DNA from: Chitinispirillaceae bacterium
GTDB taxonomy: Bacteria; Fibrobacterota; Chitinivibrionia; Chitinivibrionales; Chitinispirillaceae
Length of the DNA stretch: 64,000 bases
Assembly (NCBI GenBank): GCA_016929595.1
Contig: JAFGIN010000056.1
Span: forward strand, 32,969 to 96,968
Direction: 5' to 3'
Below, one piece after another: positions 43,801-52,611 of the stretch; position 1 is the first letter of the stretch, and each line of letters opens with the position of its first letter. A model generated the notes under the pieces. It saw only the letters and a program-made list of their open reading frames with translations, searched no databases and was not told the origin of the DNA. Both the position numbers and the translations under genes were made by a program.

Positions 43801-44565
43801 GTTCGGGCAGAGCGTAACGCCGGAAAAATCTGGTATACCGCAGAAAGTGGCATGCTTGACAGTATCTGGGATCTGCGGCCATCTGAAATCGATACGATTC
43901 TTCAGTATTCAGATTCTCTCATACTCCCCTATGTGCTCCCGGGCGGGTATATCGATGCAGTTGCTGCCAGAGGCACAACAACCAAGCCTCAGCGCCCCAT
44001 GACAACTAAGAATGGTTATCTGCAATCGATCTGGCCGCTTTCAGCAGGTTCTCCTCTGCAAACATCACCAATGATTGCAGACATGGATCTAAATGGTACA
44101 CCAGATCTTATCGCCATCACTAAAAATGGATGGGCATACCGATGGGAAGTTGGTAATGAGTTTCTACTTGACACACTATTCTGGCCGATGCCGGGTTTTG
44201 ATCAGGGAAGATCATTTGCTTATGGAAGCTATAAACCGGTACAAAAGAGTGTTCAGACAGAACCCGTACGGCTTTATAATTATCCAAACCCCACTGATGG
44301 AGCTGAGAAAACGGTATTCCGATATGCCTTTTCCGGGAAAGCGACAAAAGTCAGGCTTGATATATTCAGCATAACTGGGGTCAATGTATACTCAAAGTCA
44401 ACAATGGGATCTGCACCAGCGGATCTCACGGGCAGTTACCCGGACTGGAATGAACACCTGGTTTCCCTGAAAAAGTTCGGTCCCGGTGTGTACCGTTGCC
44501 GAATGGAAGCAACAATCAATAGTAAAAAGCATGTCCGTTACTGGAAAATGGCGGTAGTCAAATAA
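40825..44565 (+). CDS. Giant secreted M6-like protein with destroyed zinc site and C-terminal sorting domain
   Basis: 1246 aa. Signal peptide, then an immune-inhibitor-A/M6 peptidase-like region (about 100-390). Where M6 enzymes have HExxH before GLPDLY, this one has N318-Q-L-A-R322 before QLGIPDLY, so both zinc His and the catalytic Glu are lost. The downstream MDFAGYSAGTG and PSAWVRAFMGWDDP segments are still M6-like. Then come FG-GAP/VCBS-like propeller repeats (LADFNGDGHLDIIIGG, IADMDLNGTPDLIAITKNGW) and a final ~95 residues (LYNYPNPTDG, VRLDIFSITG, FGPGVYRCRM) typical of type A sorting domains for type IX secretion. Probably a surface-attached binding protein rather than a protease. Confidence 0.8.
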   Translation: MKLDKLLPLIVVISTSVFSSTSRESIYGGPNGNHPFLRKTLSSKEYVHTARNYNWSINYHKPVNDTINIVALRVEFNNGNSDKLASTTGPGIFGKTISDFADDKEEREYYEDDTSYIFDRLPHDSLYFAHQLDALAAYYKKVSRNRLTLTYKIYPSKDKAYAVDSTMLYYSPGGKKKKETWDEFYYRSSLRYMFFIKDALTEISRDRESPFTGIRFEKSDNTFRDSLNRKTVFLIFHAGASGLTDGLKDGYQDTPADITDGFVTAEWFKDYADTLKIEQNGILVDGKEGKLLIDEIMVCSETSNQDGVNWGIQGILVNQLARQLGIPDLYSTFSGTVGIGAFCIMDFAGYSAGTGFVPPYPSAWVRAFMGWDDPKVVPVGAGVSVNVKALTSILDNPNASPSDTTIVMIPINDHEYYLIENRQRNLSGTTAFFNYDTTDGDEIEVIKEYPYNINLKKAVSATNDLSKVVQNVNNNDISLPASGILVWHIDEKVIREKIKNNFINADSAYRGVRLVEADGADDIGVKFYNYLSQEAYDYGTGEDVFPHRRTTSATAEKQSTIDVTGFGPFTFPSTRTNDGGHSYLSLKFKGVTPRLQTEKSALSRGSDLVYVENFSDSVFTITASIEYSPQYWPKTMIPESYYEPVLCDLDKQTLGKELFVISKSGRINIFNDSAESYISSYPFDSTQLSKNDLLGNTGSNVSTCYFTDSIDGAFTMPSVCNNAVMIPSVNNKIHVLSSVSSSVAPSISEIPLKAQPSSYLCVGHDSVWAIGCSDGSVIFGKSFDTTSSVKLSSDSSVCAVAVIRESGLFAVIQTDGALSVCGPDGSIIAKTTNIQGIAPYTLATGDLDRDSTSEIVISDIKHGLWLYRSDLSLAKDWSETANDQSNYYTIDENNKPIINRAKYPDNPAPPALADFNGDGHLDIIIGGTNGLYAFNYKGVLLNGWPSFLDKKYWYQKGSVVSSPAIVTSQDNKPVALFATATGEKVTFGISKVVRAERNAGKIWYTAESGMLDSIWDLRPSEIDTILQYSDSLILPYVLPGGYIDAVAARGTTTKPQRPMTTKNGYLQSIWPLSAGSPLQTSPMIADMDLNGTPDLIAITKNGWAYRWEVGNEFLLDTLFWPMPGFDQGRSFAYGSYKPVQKSVQTEPVRLYNYPNPTDGAEKTVFRYAFSGKATKVRLDIFSITGVNVYSKSTMGSAPADLTGSYPDWNEHLVSLKKFGPGVYRCRMEATINSKKHVRYWKMAVVK

Positions 44566-44582
44566 TTTTTCAAGGTAGAACA

Positions 44583-47500
44583 ATGTTTCGAAATCTATTA
44601 GTTACTCTTTTTCTTCTGTTACTCAGCGTTAATGTCAATGCTGCCAGATTCAACGCCTACAACATGAAAATGTATACCGTCGAATCAAAACACTTCAGGG
44701 TTCATTTTTCCAAAAGCTGTGAACATTTGACAGCGCGGGTTACGAAGAAGCTTGAAGAACTATATGACATCTACAAAAACACTTACCATCTGTCTCTTCC
44801 CGGCAAAACTGATGTTGTCATTCTCGAATCTGATGAAGGTAACGGCTGGTCTCTTGCACAGACTAAGACAATTATGGTCAACACTGTTGATTTTGATTTT
44901 AATATGCGTGGATCCCATAACTGGTTTGATGATGTCATTACGCATGAATATGCCCATGGAGTATCTATCTGGGCAAGCCTGAAAACAGAGTCTCCCATTT
45001 CGGATATCCGCCTGGGATATTTTAGCCACCCTAACGAGAAAAACCGCGCAGAACCATTTCATCTTGTTCCGAAATCGATTTTGCCGCACTGGTTCACCGA
45101 GGGTATCGCCCAGTATGAAAGTTCTCTTCACGGCGCAGACTCCTGGGACTCACATCGCGATATGATACTCCGTACTCTTACACTTTCAAATCAACTACTT
45201 TCCTGGGATCACATGCAGGTATTTACCGGCAGAGGTGACGATTACGAAAAAACGTACAACCATGGTTTTTCACTTGTCAGATATATTGCAAAAACGTACG
45301 GATATGAGAAAGTTGTTTCAATGCTCTATGAAAGCGCAAAATTTCCTCGTCTGGATTTTGATGCTTCAATTAAGGCAGTACTGGGAATATCCGGAAGGAA
45401 GCTTTACAGGGAGTGGAAAGCAGACCTCGACAATCATTACAAAAACCAGATAGATTCGATTGGAACACAAGTTTATGGAAAGAAAATAAGCAAAGTTGGA
45501 TATATTAATTTCCGGCCGCAATTTTCTCCCGATGACAAGTCTGTTTATTTTTTATCCAATGGAAAATCAGCCTTTGGAAGAACATATCTCACCATCGTAC
45601 CAATTGACACTTCGATAGATTCTTCAAAAATTAAAAATCCTCTTCTTCCTGTACGTGGTGTCTATGATATCTATCCGCAAGGTAAAAAAATTGTCTATAC
45701 AAGCATTAAAGACCGCAAATCGATTCTTCCGTCTAAGAGAGGCGGTGATCCAACGCGTGATCTCTTTATTGATACACTCCCCGACGGGCTCAGGAAGCCG
45801 TTCTCGTTTTTTCCCAAAAAAACCGAGAAACGGCTTACTACGCAGCAATCTGTTTTCTCTGCAGCGTTTTCTCCCAATGGTGATGTCATCGCTGCAGCGC
45901 GGCGGATTGTTGATCATTTTGAACTTGTACTTGTTGACACAACCGGCAAGAACAAACCCCGTCTGCTCTACCCGAAAAAAAACGATGATGCACGGATAGG
46001 GTTCATTTACAGTATCGACTGGGCGCCTGATGGGAAAAGTATAGTTTTCAGCTATTTTGAAAGAAAATCACGAAACATTGCCATTTATGACACTCTTACA
46101 GGTACCTGCAAAATTGTATACGGTACCGACGGCGATGAAAGAGACCCCTGCTACAGTAGCGATGGCAAATACATCTATTTTTCTTCAAATCGAACCGGTA
46201 TTTTTAACATTTACCGTTATGAAACTGCATCTGGTACAATTGAAATGCTCAGCAATGTTTCCGGTGGAGCCTTTACTCCATCAGTATCTCGCGACGGGAC
46301 AGAATTAGTTTACGCAGGATATGATAAAGATGGGTACAATATTTATCATATCGACACCATTAAAGTACTCGATACCATAAAAGTGGGCTCAGTTATCGCT
46401 ACACGTCCGCTCCAGAATAAGGAAACGGAACTGGTTCTTCACGGAAGCAAACATCCCTATAACTACTTTCCCCGTCAGTTACTAATCTCCCCCATTATTA
46501 TTGGTGAAGGAAAACAGGATCCGGACACTCTTAAACTTCGCAAAGTACGTTCAACCGTAAAAATGGGTCTTGTAGTGAATTTAATTGAACCTTTGACCCT
46601 TTCAGGTATTGGTTCAGAACTCGGAGCACTATTCATTGTTGACCCATCAGAGATCGTTCTCAATCCAAAATCTGATTACGACCTGACTGTTTTCGGAAGT
46701 ACTAATAGAACGCCACTCTCACTCTCCCTTGACTATTCACTCAGAGGAATCAGCGCAAGGGATTACTTTTTTAACGAAACCGAAGAGCAGACAGAATTGC
46801 TCAATTATGGAGCCCGCCTTCACAATCTGAATCTTCAGGTATCAAATCCGGGAGGAAGTTTCTATTCAGCGAATAACAGCCTCACTGCCGGCCTCAGCCT
46901 GATCCTTGGTCTTAACATTTACGATGTAGCACTCGATCTTGGTACTGCTACCTTTCAATACAATCTCAGCAAAGGCTACAGAGCAGGAGTAATGGCAGTT
47001 TCAATTACAAAAGTACCAGCCCCGGAAATGGACATAGCTCCACGAGGACTGGCTGGAAAGATACAATATGATTTCTGGGGACAGCACTCTCTGAAAGAGG
47101 AGAACAGTTTCGCTGAAAGCGCACTTTTAAAAGAGCAGTATGACAATTACCTCTTCCATCAGGTGACTGCACATCTTAAAACAGGTCTGACATCACCACT
47201 ATACAGGAAGCATTCAGTTCATCTTGACCTGAAAGGAACTGCGATCCAGATAGTAAAAGAGGATACCGATTTTCCCTCCTATTACCTTCCGGGTGTCTGG
47301 CTTCCAGGATACAACTATTATTACAGAGATGTAAAAGTAAAACCTACCGCCAATGATGGGTCAGCTCTTCTGTATTATGATACGCTTCTCATCACAGGTA
47401 AAGCAGTCATGAGTGGTGAGGTTTCCTACAGATTTCCACTGTGGAAAGATATGATCAACAGGAAGCTCTCATTCCTTCATTTAGAACGTCTCTATGGCGA

Positions 47501-47783
47501 TGTTCATCTCTGCGGTGGTGCAGGATGGAGAAATCCCAGCGATTTCTTTAAATTCGAGCGTGAAGACTGGCTTCTCTCGGCAGGAGCAGAGATACGACTC
47601 GAAACGAAATCGTTCAATACCTACCCGATGGCGTTTAAATTGAGGTATGATCGCGGACTCGATAGTGAAAAATACGGCGGAAACCGACTTTCCTTTACAT
47701 TAGGCTTCGATTTCGATGGATGGGATTACCTTGCATTGCCGGATCAGAAGTATCCATCGATGGCGCTGAGGCAGGATAGGTAA
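44583..47783 (+). CDS. Peptidase MA-like / TolB propeller / outer-membrane barrel fusion
   Basis: 1066 aa. Signal peptide (to about residue 20). Residues about 30-280 form a gluzincin peptidase (MA-like) domain with an intact H121-E-Y-A-H125 and W-F-T-E173-G, the third zinc ligand. Residues about 300-620 hold PD40/TolB-type blades (FRPQFSPDDKSVYFLSNG, DSYSSDGKYIYFSSNRTGIFN-like). The remaining ~430 residues are an aromatic-rich outer-membrane barrel resembling the bacterial surface antigen/BamA-type C terminus. This gives a membrane-anchored metalloprotease with a sensing or binding propeller. A good AAGGTAG ribosome binding site; 17 nt from the pseudo-protease gene, likely one transcript. 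Confidence 0.85.
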   Translation: MFRNLLVTLFLLLLSVNVNAARFNAYNMKMYTVESKHFRVHFSKSCEHLTARVTKKLEELYDIYKNTYHLSLPGKTDVVILESDEGNGWSLAQTKTIMVNTVDFDFNMRGSHNWFDDVITHEYAHGVSIWASLKTESPISDIRLGYFSHPNEKNRAEPFHLVPKSILPHWFTEGIAQYESSLHGADSWDSHRDMILRTLTLSNQLLSWDHMQVFTGRGDDYEKTYNHGFSLVRYIAKTYGYEKVVSMLYESAKFPRLDFDASIKAVLGISGRKLYREWKADLDNHYKNQIDSIGTQVYGKKISKVGYINFRPQFSPDDKSVYFLSNGKSAFGRTYLTIVPIDTSIDSSKIKNPLLPVRGVYDIYPQGKKIVYTSIKDRKSILPSKRGGDPTRDLFIDTLPDGLRKPFSFFPKKTEKRLTTQQSVFSAAFSPNGDVIAAARRIVDHFELVLVDTTGKNKPRLLYPKKNDDARIGFIYSIDWAPDGKSIVFSYFERKSRNIAIYDTLTGTCKIVYGTDGDERDPCYSSDGKYIYFSSNRTGIFNIYRYETASGTIEMLSNVSGGAFTPSVSRDGTELVYAGYDKDGYNIYHIDTIKVLDTIKVGSVIATRPLQNKETELVLHGSKHPYNYFPRQLLISPIIIGEGKQDPDTLKLRKVRSTVKMGLVVNLIEPLTLSGIGSELGALFIVDPSEIVLNPKSDYDLTVFGSTNRTPLSLSLDYSLRGISARDYFFNETEEQTELLNYGARLHNLNLQVSNPGGSFYSANNSLTAGLSLILGLNIYDVALDLGTATFQYNLSKGYRAGVMAVSITKVPAPEMDIAPRGLAGKIQYDFWGQHSLKEENSFAESALLKEQYDNYLFHQVTAHLKTGLTSPLYRKHSVHLDLKGTAIQIVKEDTDFPSYYLPGVWLPGYNYYYRDVKVKPTANDGSALLYYDTLLITGKAVMSGEVSYRFPLWKDMINRKLSFLHLERLYGDVHLCGGAGWRNPSDFFKFEREDWLLSAGAEIRLETKSFNTYPMAFKLRYDRGLDSEKYGGNRLSFTLGFDFDGWDYLALPDQKYPSMALRQDR

Positions 47784-47921
47784 GTGCGTTAGGTGACTAC
47801 AGTACAAGGTGGAGTCAACTGATCGCATACGAAATTTTCCGGCATCTTCACTACATTTGTCAATATTAGTATTTTTACCGCAGGAATCCATTTTGACATG
47901 TTTTGATGTATAATCATGAGA

Positions 47922-48070
47922 CCTCATTGCATTATTTCCCGTCAGTGCACATTGATGCGATAAACGGAACAGCATTATGATGTTTTTTTCGTAAAAACAC
48001 GTTGTCGCAATACCAGAACCGCATTATGATGTTTCCCGTAAGGGCACGTTGCAACGGGCCCCTACCCGTT
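47922..48070. repeat. Three imperfect ~45-nt tandem copies
   Basis: Three related units carry GCATTAT, then TTTCCCGTNAGNGCACNTTG or the variant TTTTTTTCGTAAAAACACGTTG, then a short variable tail (starting near 47926, 47971 and 48020). They fill the gap between the barrel protease and the convergent esterase. The surrounding gap (47784-48112) shows no gene. Confidence 0.6.
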
Positions 48071-48112
48071 TAAAACCATCCCTACATTAAAAATATGGCT
48101 GTAATGCTATTT

Positions 48113-49714
48113 TTACTCCCGGAACTCAGGTATCCCTAAAAATTGCCCATCCTTCACAACGCGGCTGGCACCTTTACTACCATTCTGATAATACCATATG
48201 ATCTGTGAAGCGCTGCGTCCCTGCGACGTGACCTTCCTTCCGAGTGCATTTACAGGCACAAATATACTCAGCATGTTACCATAGACCATATTGGTACTGT
48301 GCTTTGCAACAAACGGTTTAAAAGAGGTACTTACAGGTATATCAATTTCAGGGCTCTCTGTAGTAAATGGGGGTGCCGGTAATCCCTCCTTGTTATGTAA
48401 TGATGCTTTTGGAACATTGGACCACCCATAGCGGACACGGGTCGGTTTTTTGATAGATGAACTGCTCACGATTACGGTATCGCCACTGATTGTTGCTGTT
48501 GTTGCCCAAACAAAAGAGCCTGAAGCCCCGGCTATCGCAAAACCGGAAAGATCACCGCCTTTTGCGACAAGTCCTTTACCTGTATTACTGAATATCAGTT
48601 TGATTTTGTCTCCATCGACAATTTTTGATTTATAAAGCGGTCCGGAATAAACAAGATCTTTCTCACCATAAAGCAGAACTCTTGCCGGGAGTGCAAGTCG
48701 TCTGGCAGCTTCAGGTTTATTCTTATAATGCCAGTCCCCAGTGCCGATGTCAAAATTGACCGACATTGCTGTATTTGGAAGGGAAAGTGCAAGCCGCTGC
48801 CCTTCCCGTACCTGTGCTACATTGCTCTTGTCATTAGCCCCGAGGGTCCCGGAGGTACTGGACAATTGTCCGAAATAAAAGGGAAAGTCACCCTGCCCCC
48901 ATGCAGCTCTCCAGCCTTTTATTAAAAGTTTAAACCGTTCTGCATACAGAGGTGCATCAGTGGCATTACAATTCTGCTCTCCCTGAATCCATATTGTCCC
49001 CTTAATACCATATCCCAATGCAGGTGCAACCCACAGATCCCACATATCTCCTTTGTCAGAATTGGTAATTTTGGGATGTGCAGAAAGCGTTGCAGGATCC
49101 ATCCACTGGGTTATGGTTGTACCGCCAACAGCAGTAACCACCAGCCCGACAGCTACATTAGTGGTTTTTAAAATTTCCTTACCAAAGAAATACCCGGTAG
49201 CAGAAAGATTACCGGCTGTTGAAGGTGAGACAACAATCCATGGATTTCCCCCGCCAGATGCCTGCCCCGGTTGACGAAGAGTAAAATAACGTAATAACGG
49301 GAAATCGGCTTTTTTAATTGAATCGGATAGATTTGAATAAAAGCTTAAGCGCGTATCCATATTCGACTGGCCTGCAACCTGCCATACCTCACCAATGTAA
49401 ACATCTTTTACGGAAATCTTATTTTTTCCCTCGATGGTCATCGTTAGTGGCCCGGCAGCATCCATCGGGTCCAGCTGCACTTTCCAGGAGCCGTTTGACG
49501 GAGTTGTCACCGTTTTTTTCTGAGTGCCAATTGATACTGTTACTTCTTCGCCGGCAGACGCATTCCCCCAGACAGGAACTTTCATATCTCTCTGGAGAAC
49601 AGTATGGTCTGAAAATGCCTTGGGAACACGTACATCACCGCGTGCATACCAAAGTATGCCAATCATGAAAACAGTTCCGGAAAACCGGATGACAAATTGT
49701 ACATTTTTATTCAT
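48113..49714 (-). CDS. Secreted sialate O-acetylesterase-like (SASA family) esterase
   Basis: 533 aa. Signal peptide, then a beta-domain typical of these enzymes (VPKAFSDHTVLQRDMKVPVWG). The SGNH catalytic Ser follows in VWQVAGQSNMDTRLS, with TAVGGTTITQW and GTIWIQGEQNC. After residue about 450 comes a 60-residue C-terminal extension (starting HSTNMVYGNMLSIFVPVNAL) of unknown role, possibly a cell-surface or sorting tail. Such esterases remove acetyl groups from polysaccharides, so a role in plant or microbial glycan breakdown is likely. AGAGGAT precedes the ATG. It follows the other SGNH esterase gene by 46 nt on the same strand. Confidence 0.88.
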   Translation of the reverse strand: MNKNVQFVIRFSGTVFMIGILWYARGDVRVPKAFSDHTVLQRDMKVPVWGNASAGEEVTVSIGTQKKTVTTPSNGSWKVQLDPMDAAGPLTMTIEGKNKISVKDVYIGEVWQVAGQSNMDTRLSFYSNLSDSIKKADFPLLRYFTLRQPGQASGGGNPWIVVSPSTAGNLSATGYFFGKEILKTTNVAVGLVVTAVGGTTITQWMDPATLSAHPKITNSDKGDMWDLWVAPALGYGIKGTIWIQGEQNCNATDAPLYAERFKLLIKGWRAAWGQGDFPFYFGQLSSTSGTLGANDKSNVAQVREGQRLALSLPNTAMSVNFDIGTGDWHYKNKPEAARRLALPARVLLYGEKDLVYSGPLYKSKIVDGDKIKLIFSNTGKGLVAKGGDLSGFAIAGASGSFVWATTATISGDTVIVSSSSIKKPTRVRYGWSNVPKASLHNKEGLPAPPFTTESPEIDIPVSTSFKPFVAKHSTNMVYGNMLSIFVPVNALGRKVTSQGRSASQIIWYYQNGSKGASRVVKDGQFLGIPEFRE

Positions 49715-49760
49715 ATATCCTCTTCTGTTATATACTTTTTTACAAACATTCTAACCTGTT

Positions 49761-51233
49761 TTATTTAACAGATACTATATTCAAAGCAGCCTGCCCATTT
49801 TTCGCAGCCTTGATACGAAGAACATACATTCCACCACTGGAATTTTTCGGTTCCAGTTTAATCTGATGCAAACCGGAACTGAGTCTCCCTGAAAAGAGGC
49901 ATTCGGTGGTTTTTCCAGTAAGGGCAACCCGGGTGATGGAAAAGTAATCTGTTACTGACGATTTCAGAATAAGAAAATCGGGAAAATTGCGTATACAGCC
50001 CGGAACAATGTTGAAATTACAGACAGGGTTATGCATCCTGGATTTATCATTGTGGGCAGCAGTACTACCCTGATCAATATCCTCATCGACAAACAGTGCT
50101 CCAATACGTATATAATTACCCGAGGAACCTCCATCTTTTGTTGAAAGAACCTCCATTGTCAACGTGTGAGTCCCGGCCTTGAGTTTATTGGTCAATACAG
50201 GAAAGATACCGCGTGATGTTGCAGCGTATGCGGACATTTTGACAGGGTTCGAATTATCAATTGACCAGCGCATCTGTCCGCCATCGGTGTTGGGAACCCA
50301 GTACATACCTAATGCCGTACCTTTAAACGTATAGACAAGTTTAGTTCCCGGCTTGTTGCAAACTATCTGGTTGGGAAAACGAACTTCCCCGGATGCCTTA
50401 TTGGTCCATCCGGTAAAGGATAATTTATCTGCCATATGTATAACACCGTTATCAACAGTATTTTCAACCAGTGGATCGGGAAGCTGTACTGGTATGTAGC
50501 CATCGGGCAGATCGGGAGTGAAAAGGTGCCGCTTGAGTACCCCCGCAATTTCATCTGCATATACCTTGTATCCGGCATCTGTAGGGTGCGTTCCATCGGC
50601 TGTATAGCTAGAAAGAGTACCTTTTCCGTTTTTTATCGCCAGCCACAGTGCTTTACCGATATTTATCGTGCAGACTTTGTAATGATCCGCAACAGCCTGC
50701 TGTGCCAGAACAGCGGGTGGTGCAGTCCCCTTATCGTAATGAGAAATGGTATTATTATGCACTGTGTATACAAAAACAATTACACAATTTGGAAGCGTTC
50801 TCCAGATATTCCGTACAATGCCATCCATATAGGGCTGAACATTGGCACTGGTTTTCTGCCAGTCATTTACTGCAAATTCAACAAACACAAGATCCGGCCT
50901 TTTGGAGCAGACATCTCTGGTACAGCGGAATGCCCCCAGATCAGATCCGGTAGCACCCCATGATGCATCAATTTCAGTTACCGTTGCCTGCGGATAGTTC
51001 TGTTTAAACCAGGTAGTAGTCAGGGGCCGCCAGCTTGTTACGGCACGATTTGATGCCCCCTGGCCCTGCGTGATAGAACCGCCCAGATAAGCAATGGTCA
51101 CTTTTTTGTCTTTTGATAATCTGTAGCGAAGATTGTCAAATGCATTAGCGGTATCTATGACCTGTGAAAACAATCCAGATGGAAGAATGGTGCTGAAAAT
51201 GAAAACAGCAACGATTCGCCTTAACAATTGCAT
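49761..51233 (-). CDS. Secreted SGNH/GDSL hydrolase with accessory beta domains
   Basis: 490 aa. Signal peptide, then an SGNH hydrolase domain (about 45-240): YLGGSITQGQGASN (nucleophile Ser), VFVEFAVNDWQ (Asn) and DGTHPTDAGY (catalytic Asp-x-x-His). A beta-sandwich region (about 265-395, MADKLSFTGWTNKASGEVRF, KLKAGTHTLTMEVL) resembles carbohydrate-binding modules. The last ~80 residues (DFLILKSSVTDYFSI..GGMYVLRIKAAKNG) look like a degenerate C-terminal sorting domain. Probably deacetylates extracellular polysaccharide, together with the SASA-type esterase. Upstream GGGGGAT ribosome binding site; first gene of the two-gene unit. Confidence 0.85.
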   Translation of the reverse strand: MQLLRRIVAVFIFSTILPSGLFSQVIDTANAFDNLRYRLSKDKKVTIAYLGGSITQGQGASNRAVTSWRPLTTTWFKQNYPQATVTEIDASWGATGSDLGAFRCTRDVCSKRPDLVFVEFAVNDWQKTSANVQPYMDGIVRNIWRTLPNCVIVFVYTVHNNTISHYDKGTAPPAVLAQQAVADHYKVCTINIGKALWLAIKNGKGTLSSYTADGTHPTDAGYKVYADEIAGVLKRHLFTPDLPDGYIPVQLPDPLVENTVDNGVIHMADKLSFTGWTNKASGEVRFPNQIVCNKPGTKLVYTFKGTALGMYWVPNTDGGQMRWSIDNSNPVKMSAYAATSRGIFPVLTNKLKAGTHTLTMEVLSTKDGGSSGNYIRIGALFVDEDIDQGSTAAHNDKSRMHNPVCNFNIVPGCIRNFPDFLILKSSVTDYFSITRVALTGKTTECLFSGRLSSGLHQIKLEPKNSSGGMYVLRIKAAKNGQAALNIVSVK

Positions 51234-51690
51234 ACATCCCCCGCATAAAATATAGGAATTAATGCAGTCTCTCCTGACCGCTTCATATAAGATAACCTTT
51301 TTTTACTGAAATATCCGGCACTTATCTCAAGATTGTGGTTTCTTAACTGTCTCATGATACAATGCATTGGTTTTCATTTCGCAGTCGGGCTCGGAATCGG
51401 TATCGGCATCGAAAAGCACAGTAATTGAGGATCGACCCCGATAACAACTATCGAAAAAGTGCTGATATAAACCCGCCGGTTATACCTTTTTTAACCTCTC
51501 ATTTTCTGTAACTGCTATGGCTAACTTATGCATCAACTCTCAGAGCGTATCTTAATTATCCCCATCCAGGATGCATAAGTTAGGTATTAATCGCGCAGGA
51601 TATTTATATTTAAAGATTCGGAAGATACTTCGAAAAACCTGACCACCATGAAAGTAACGGCATTTTTAATCATCATCGAAAGTGTTTATT
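51234..51690. other. Intergenic region with dispersed repeat copy B
   Basis: About 450 bp between divergent genes without a protein-like frame. It contains repeat copy B (51369-51443) and otherwise AT-rich sequence presumed to hold the two promoters. Confidence 0.5.
51369..51443 (+). repeat. Dispersed repeat copy B with hexanucleotide core
   Basis: 75 nt, the longer counterpart of the element at 26605-26666 (opposite strand). Conserved flanks enclose about five hexamers of the TCGGNA/ATCGGT type. Confidence 0.8.
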
Positions 51691-52509
51691 ATGCAATGGA
51701 CTCAAAAGGAAATAATTGATTATTACCATCACAATGAATTTGCCTACAAACTCTGGGGGCCCAATATGCATTATGGTTTCTGGGATGATGATGTAAAAAC
51801 CCAGCGTCAGGCATCATTGCGATTTAATGAAGTTATGGCAAAAACAGCCGGAATAAACAGTAGTGATCACGTCCTCGACGCAGGGTGCGGTGTTGGAGGT
51901 GCAAGCATATTTCTGGCCAAAACATTTAACTGTAAAGCAACAGGTATTACCATCACTCCTCGTCAGGTTGATCTTGCTTATAAAAATGCAGAAAAAGCAG
52001 GTGTCAGCCATCTGGTTGAATTCCGTCAGATGGACTATATGCACACAGAATTTGCTGATAAGACATTTACAGCTGTATGGGGTCTGGAAAGCATCTGTTA
52101 TGCAGAAAGTAAACAGGATTTTATTAAAGAAGCCTGCAGGGTTCTTAAAGAGAATGGCAGAGTGATCATTGGTGATGGATTTGCCAGCAGAGAACATTAC
52201 GAAGGAAACGATGAGTGGTTAATGACACGCTGGATGGATGGATGGCTTGTCAATAATCTAAAAACCCCTGAACAGTTCGCCCGATATGCCCGTGAAGCAG
52301 GATTCAGCGAAACGACCTATCGTAATGTAACACAAAATGTAAAAAAGACTTCACGTATCATGCTCTTTGTATCACTACCATTTTTACCGCTGCATATCAT
52401 CGACAGAGTAATCAGAATACGACAATACCCTACTGATGCGCTCTGGAATCAATATTTTGCAATGAAAAAAAATCTGTGGGAGTATGGAATATTCATGGCC
52501 AGAAAATAG
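51691..52509 (+). CDS. SAM-dependent methyltransferase
   Basis: About 272 aa from the ATG at 51691 (the upstream GTG at 51682 is less likely). Class I methyltransferase fold with VLDAGCGVGGASIFLA (SAM-binding motif I), ATGITITPRQVDLA, FRQMDYMHTEF, and AVWGLESICYAES. The start YYHHNEFAYKLWGPNMHYGFWDD resembles tocopherol/cyclopropane-type small-molecule methyltransferases. Substrate unknown. A hydrophobic patch near residues 220-235 (IMLFVSLPFLPLHII) may touch the membrane, suggesting a lipid or quinone substrate. Confidence 0.85.
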   Translation: MQWTQKEIIDYYHHNEFAYKLWGPNMHYGFWDDDVKTQRQASLRFNEVMAKTAGINSSDHVLDAGCGVGGASIFLAKTFNCKATGITITPRQVDLAYKNAEKAGVSHLVEFRQMDYMHTEFADKTFTAVWGLESICYAESKQDFIKEACRVLKENGRVIIGDGFASREHYEGNDEWLMTRWMDGWLVNNLKTPEQFARYAREAGFSETTYRNVTQNVKKTSRIMLFVSLPFLPLHIIDRVIRIRQYPTDALWNQYFAMKKNLWEYGIFMARK

Positions 52510-52611
52510 TCTCATCCGGAATGCCTTACCCCGGAGATCAATACTTTTTGCAAATTTTTATTGAGCATTGTCTGCCCACGGAATATTTGACATTAAGAAA
52601 GTGAATTTACT

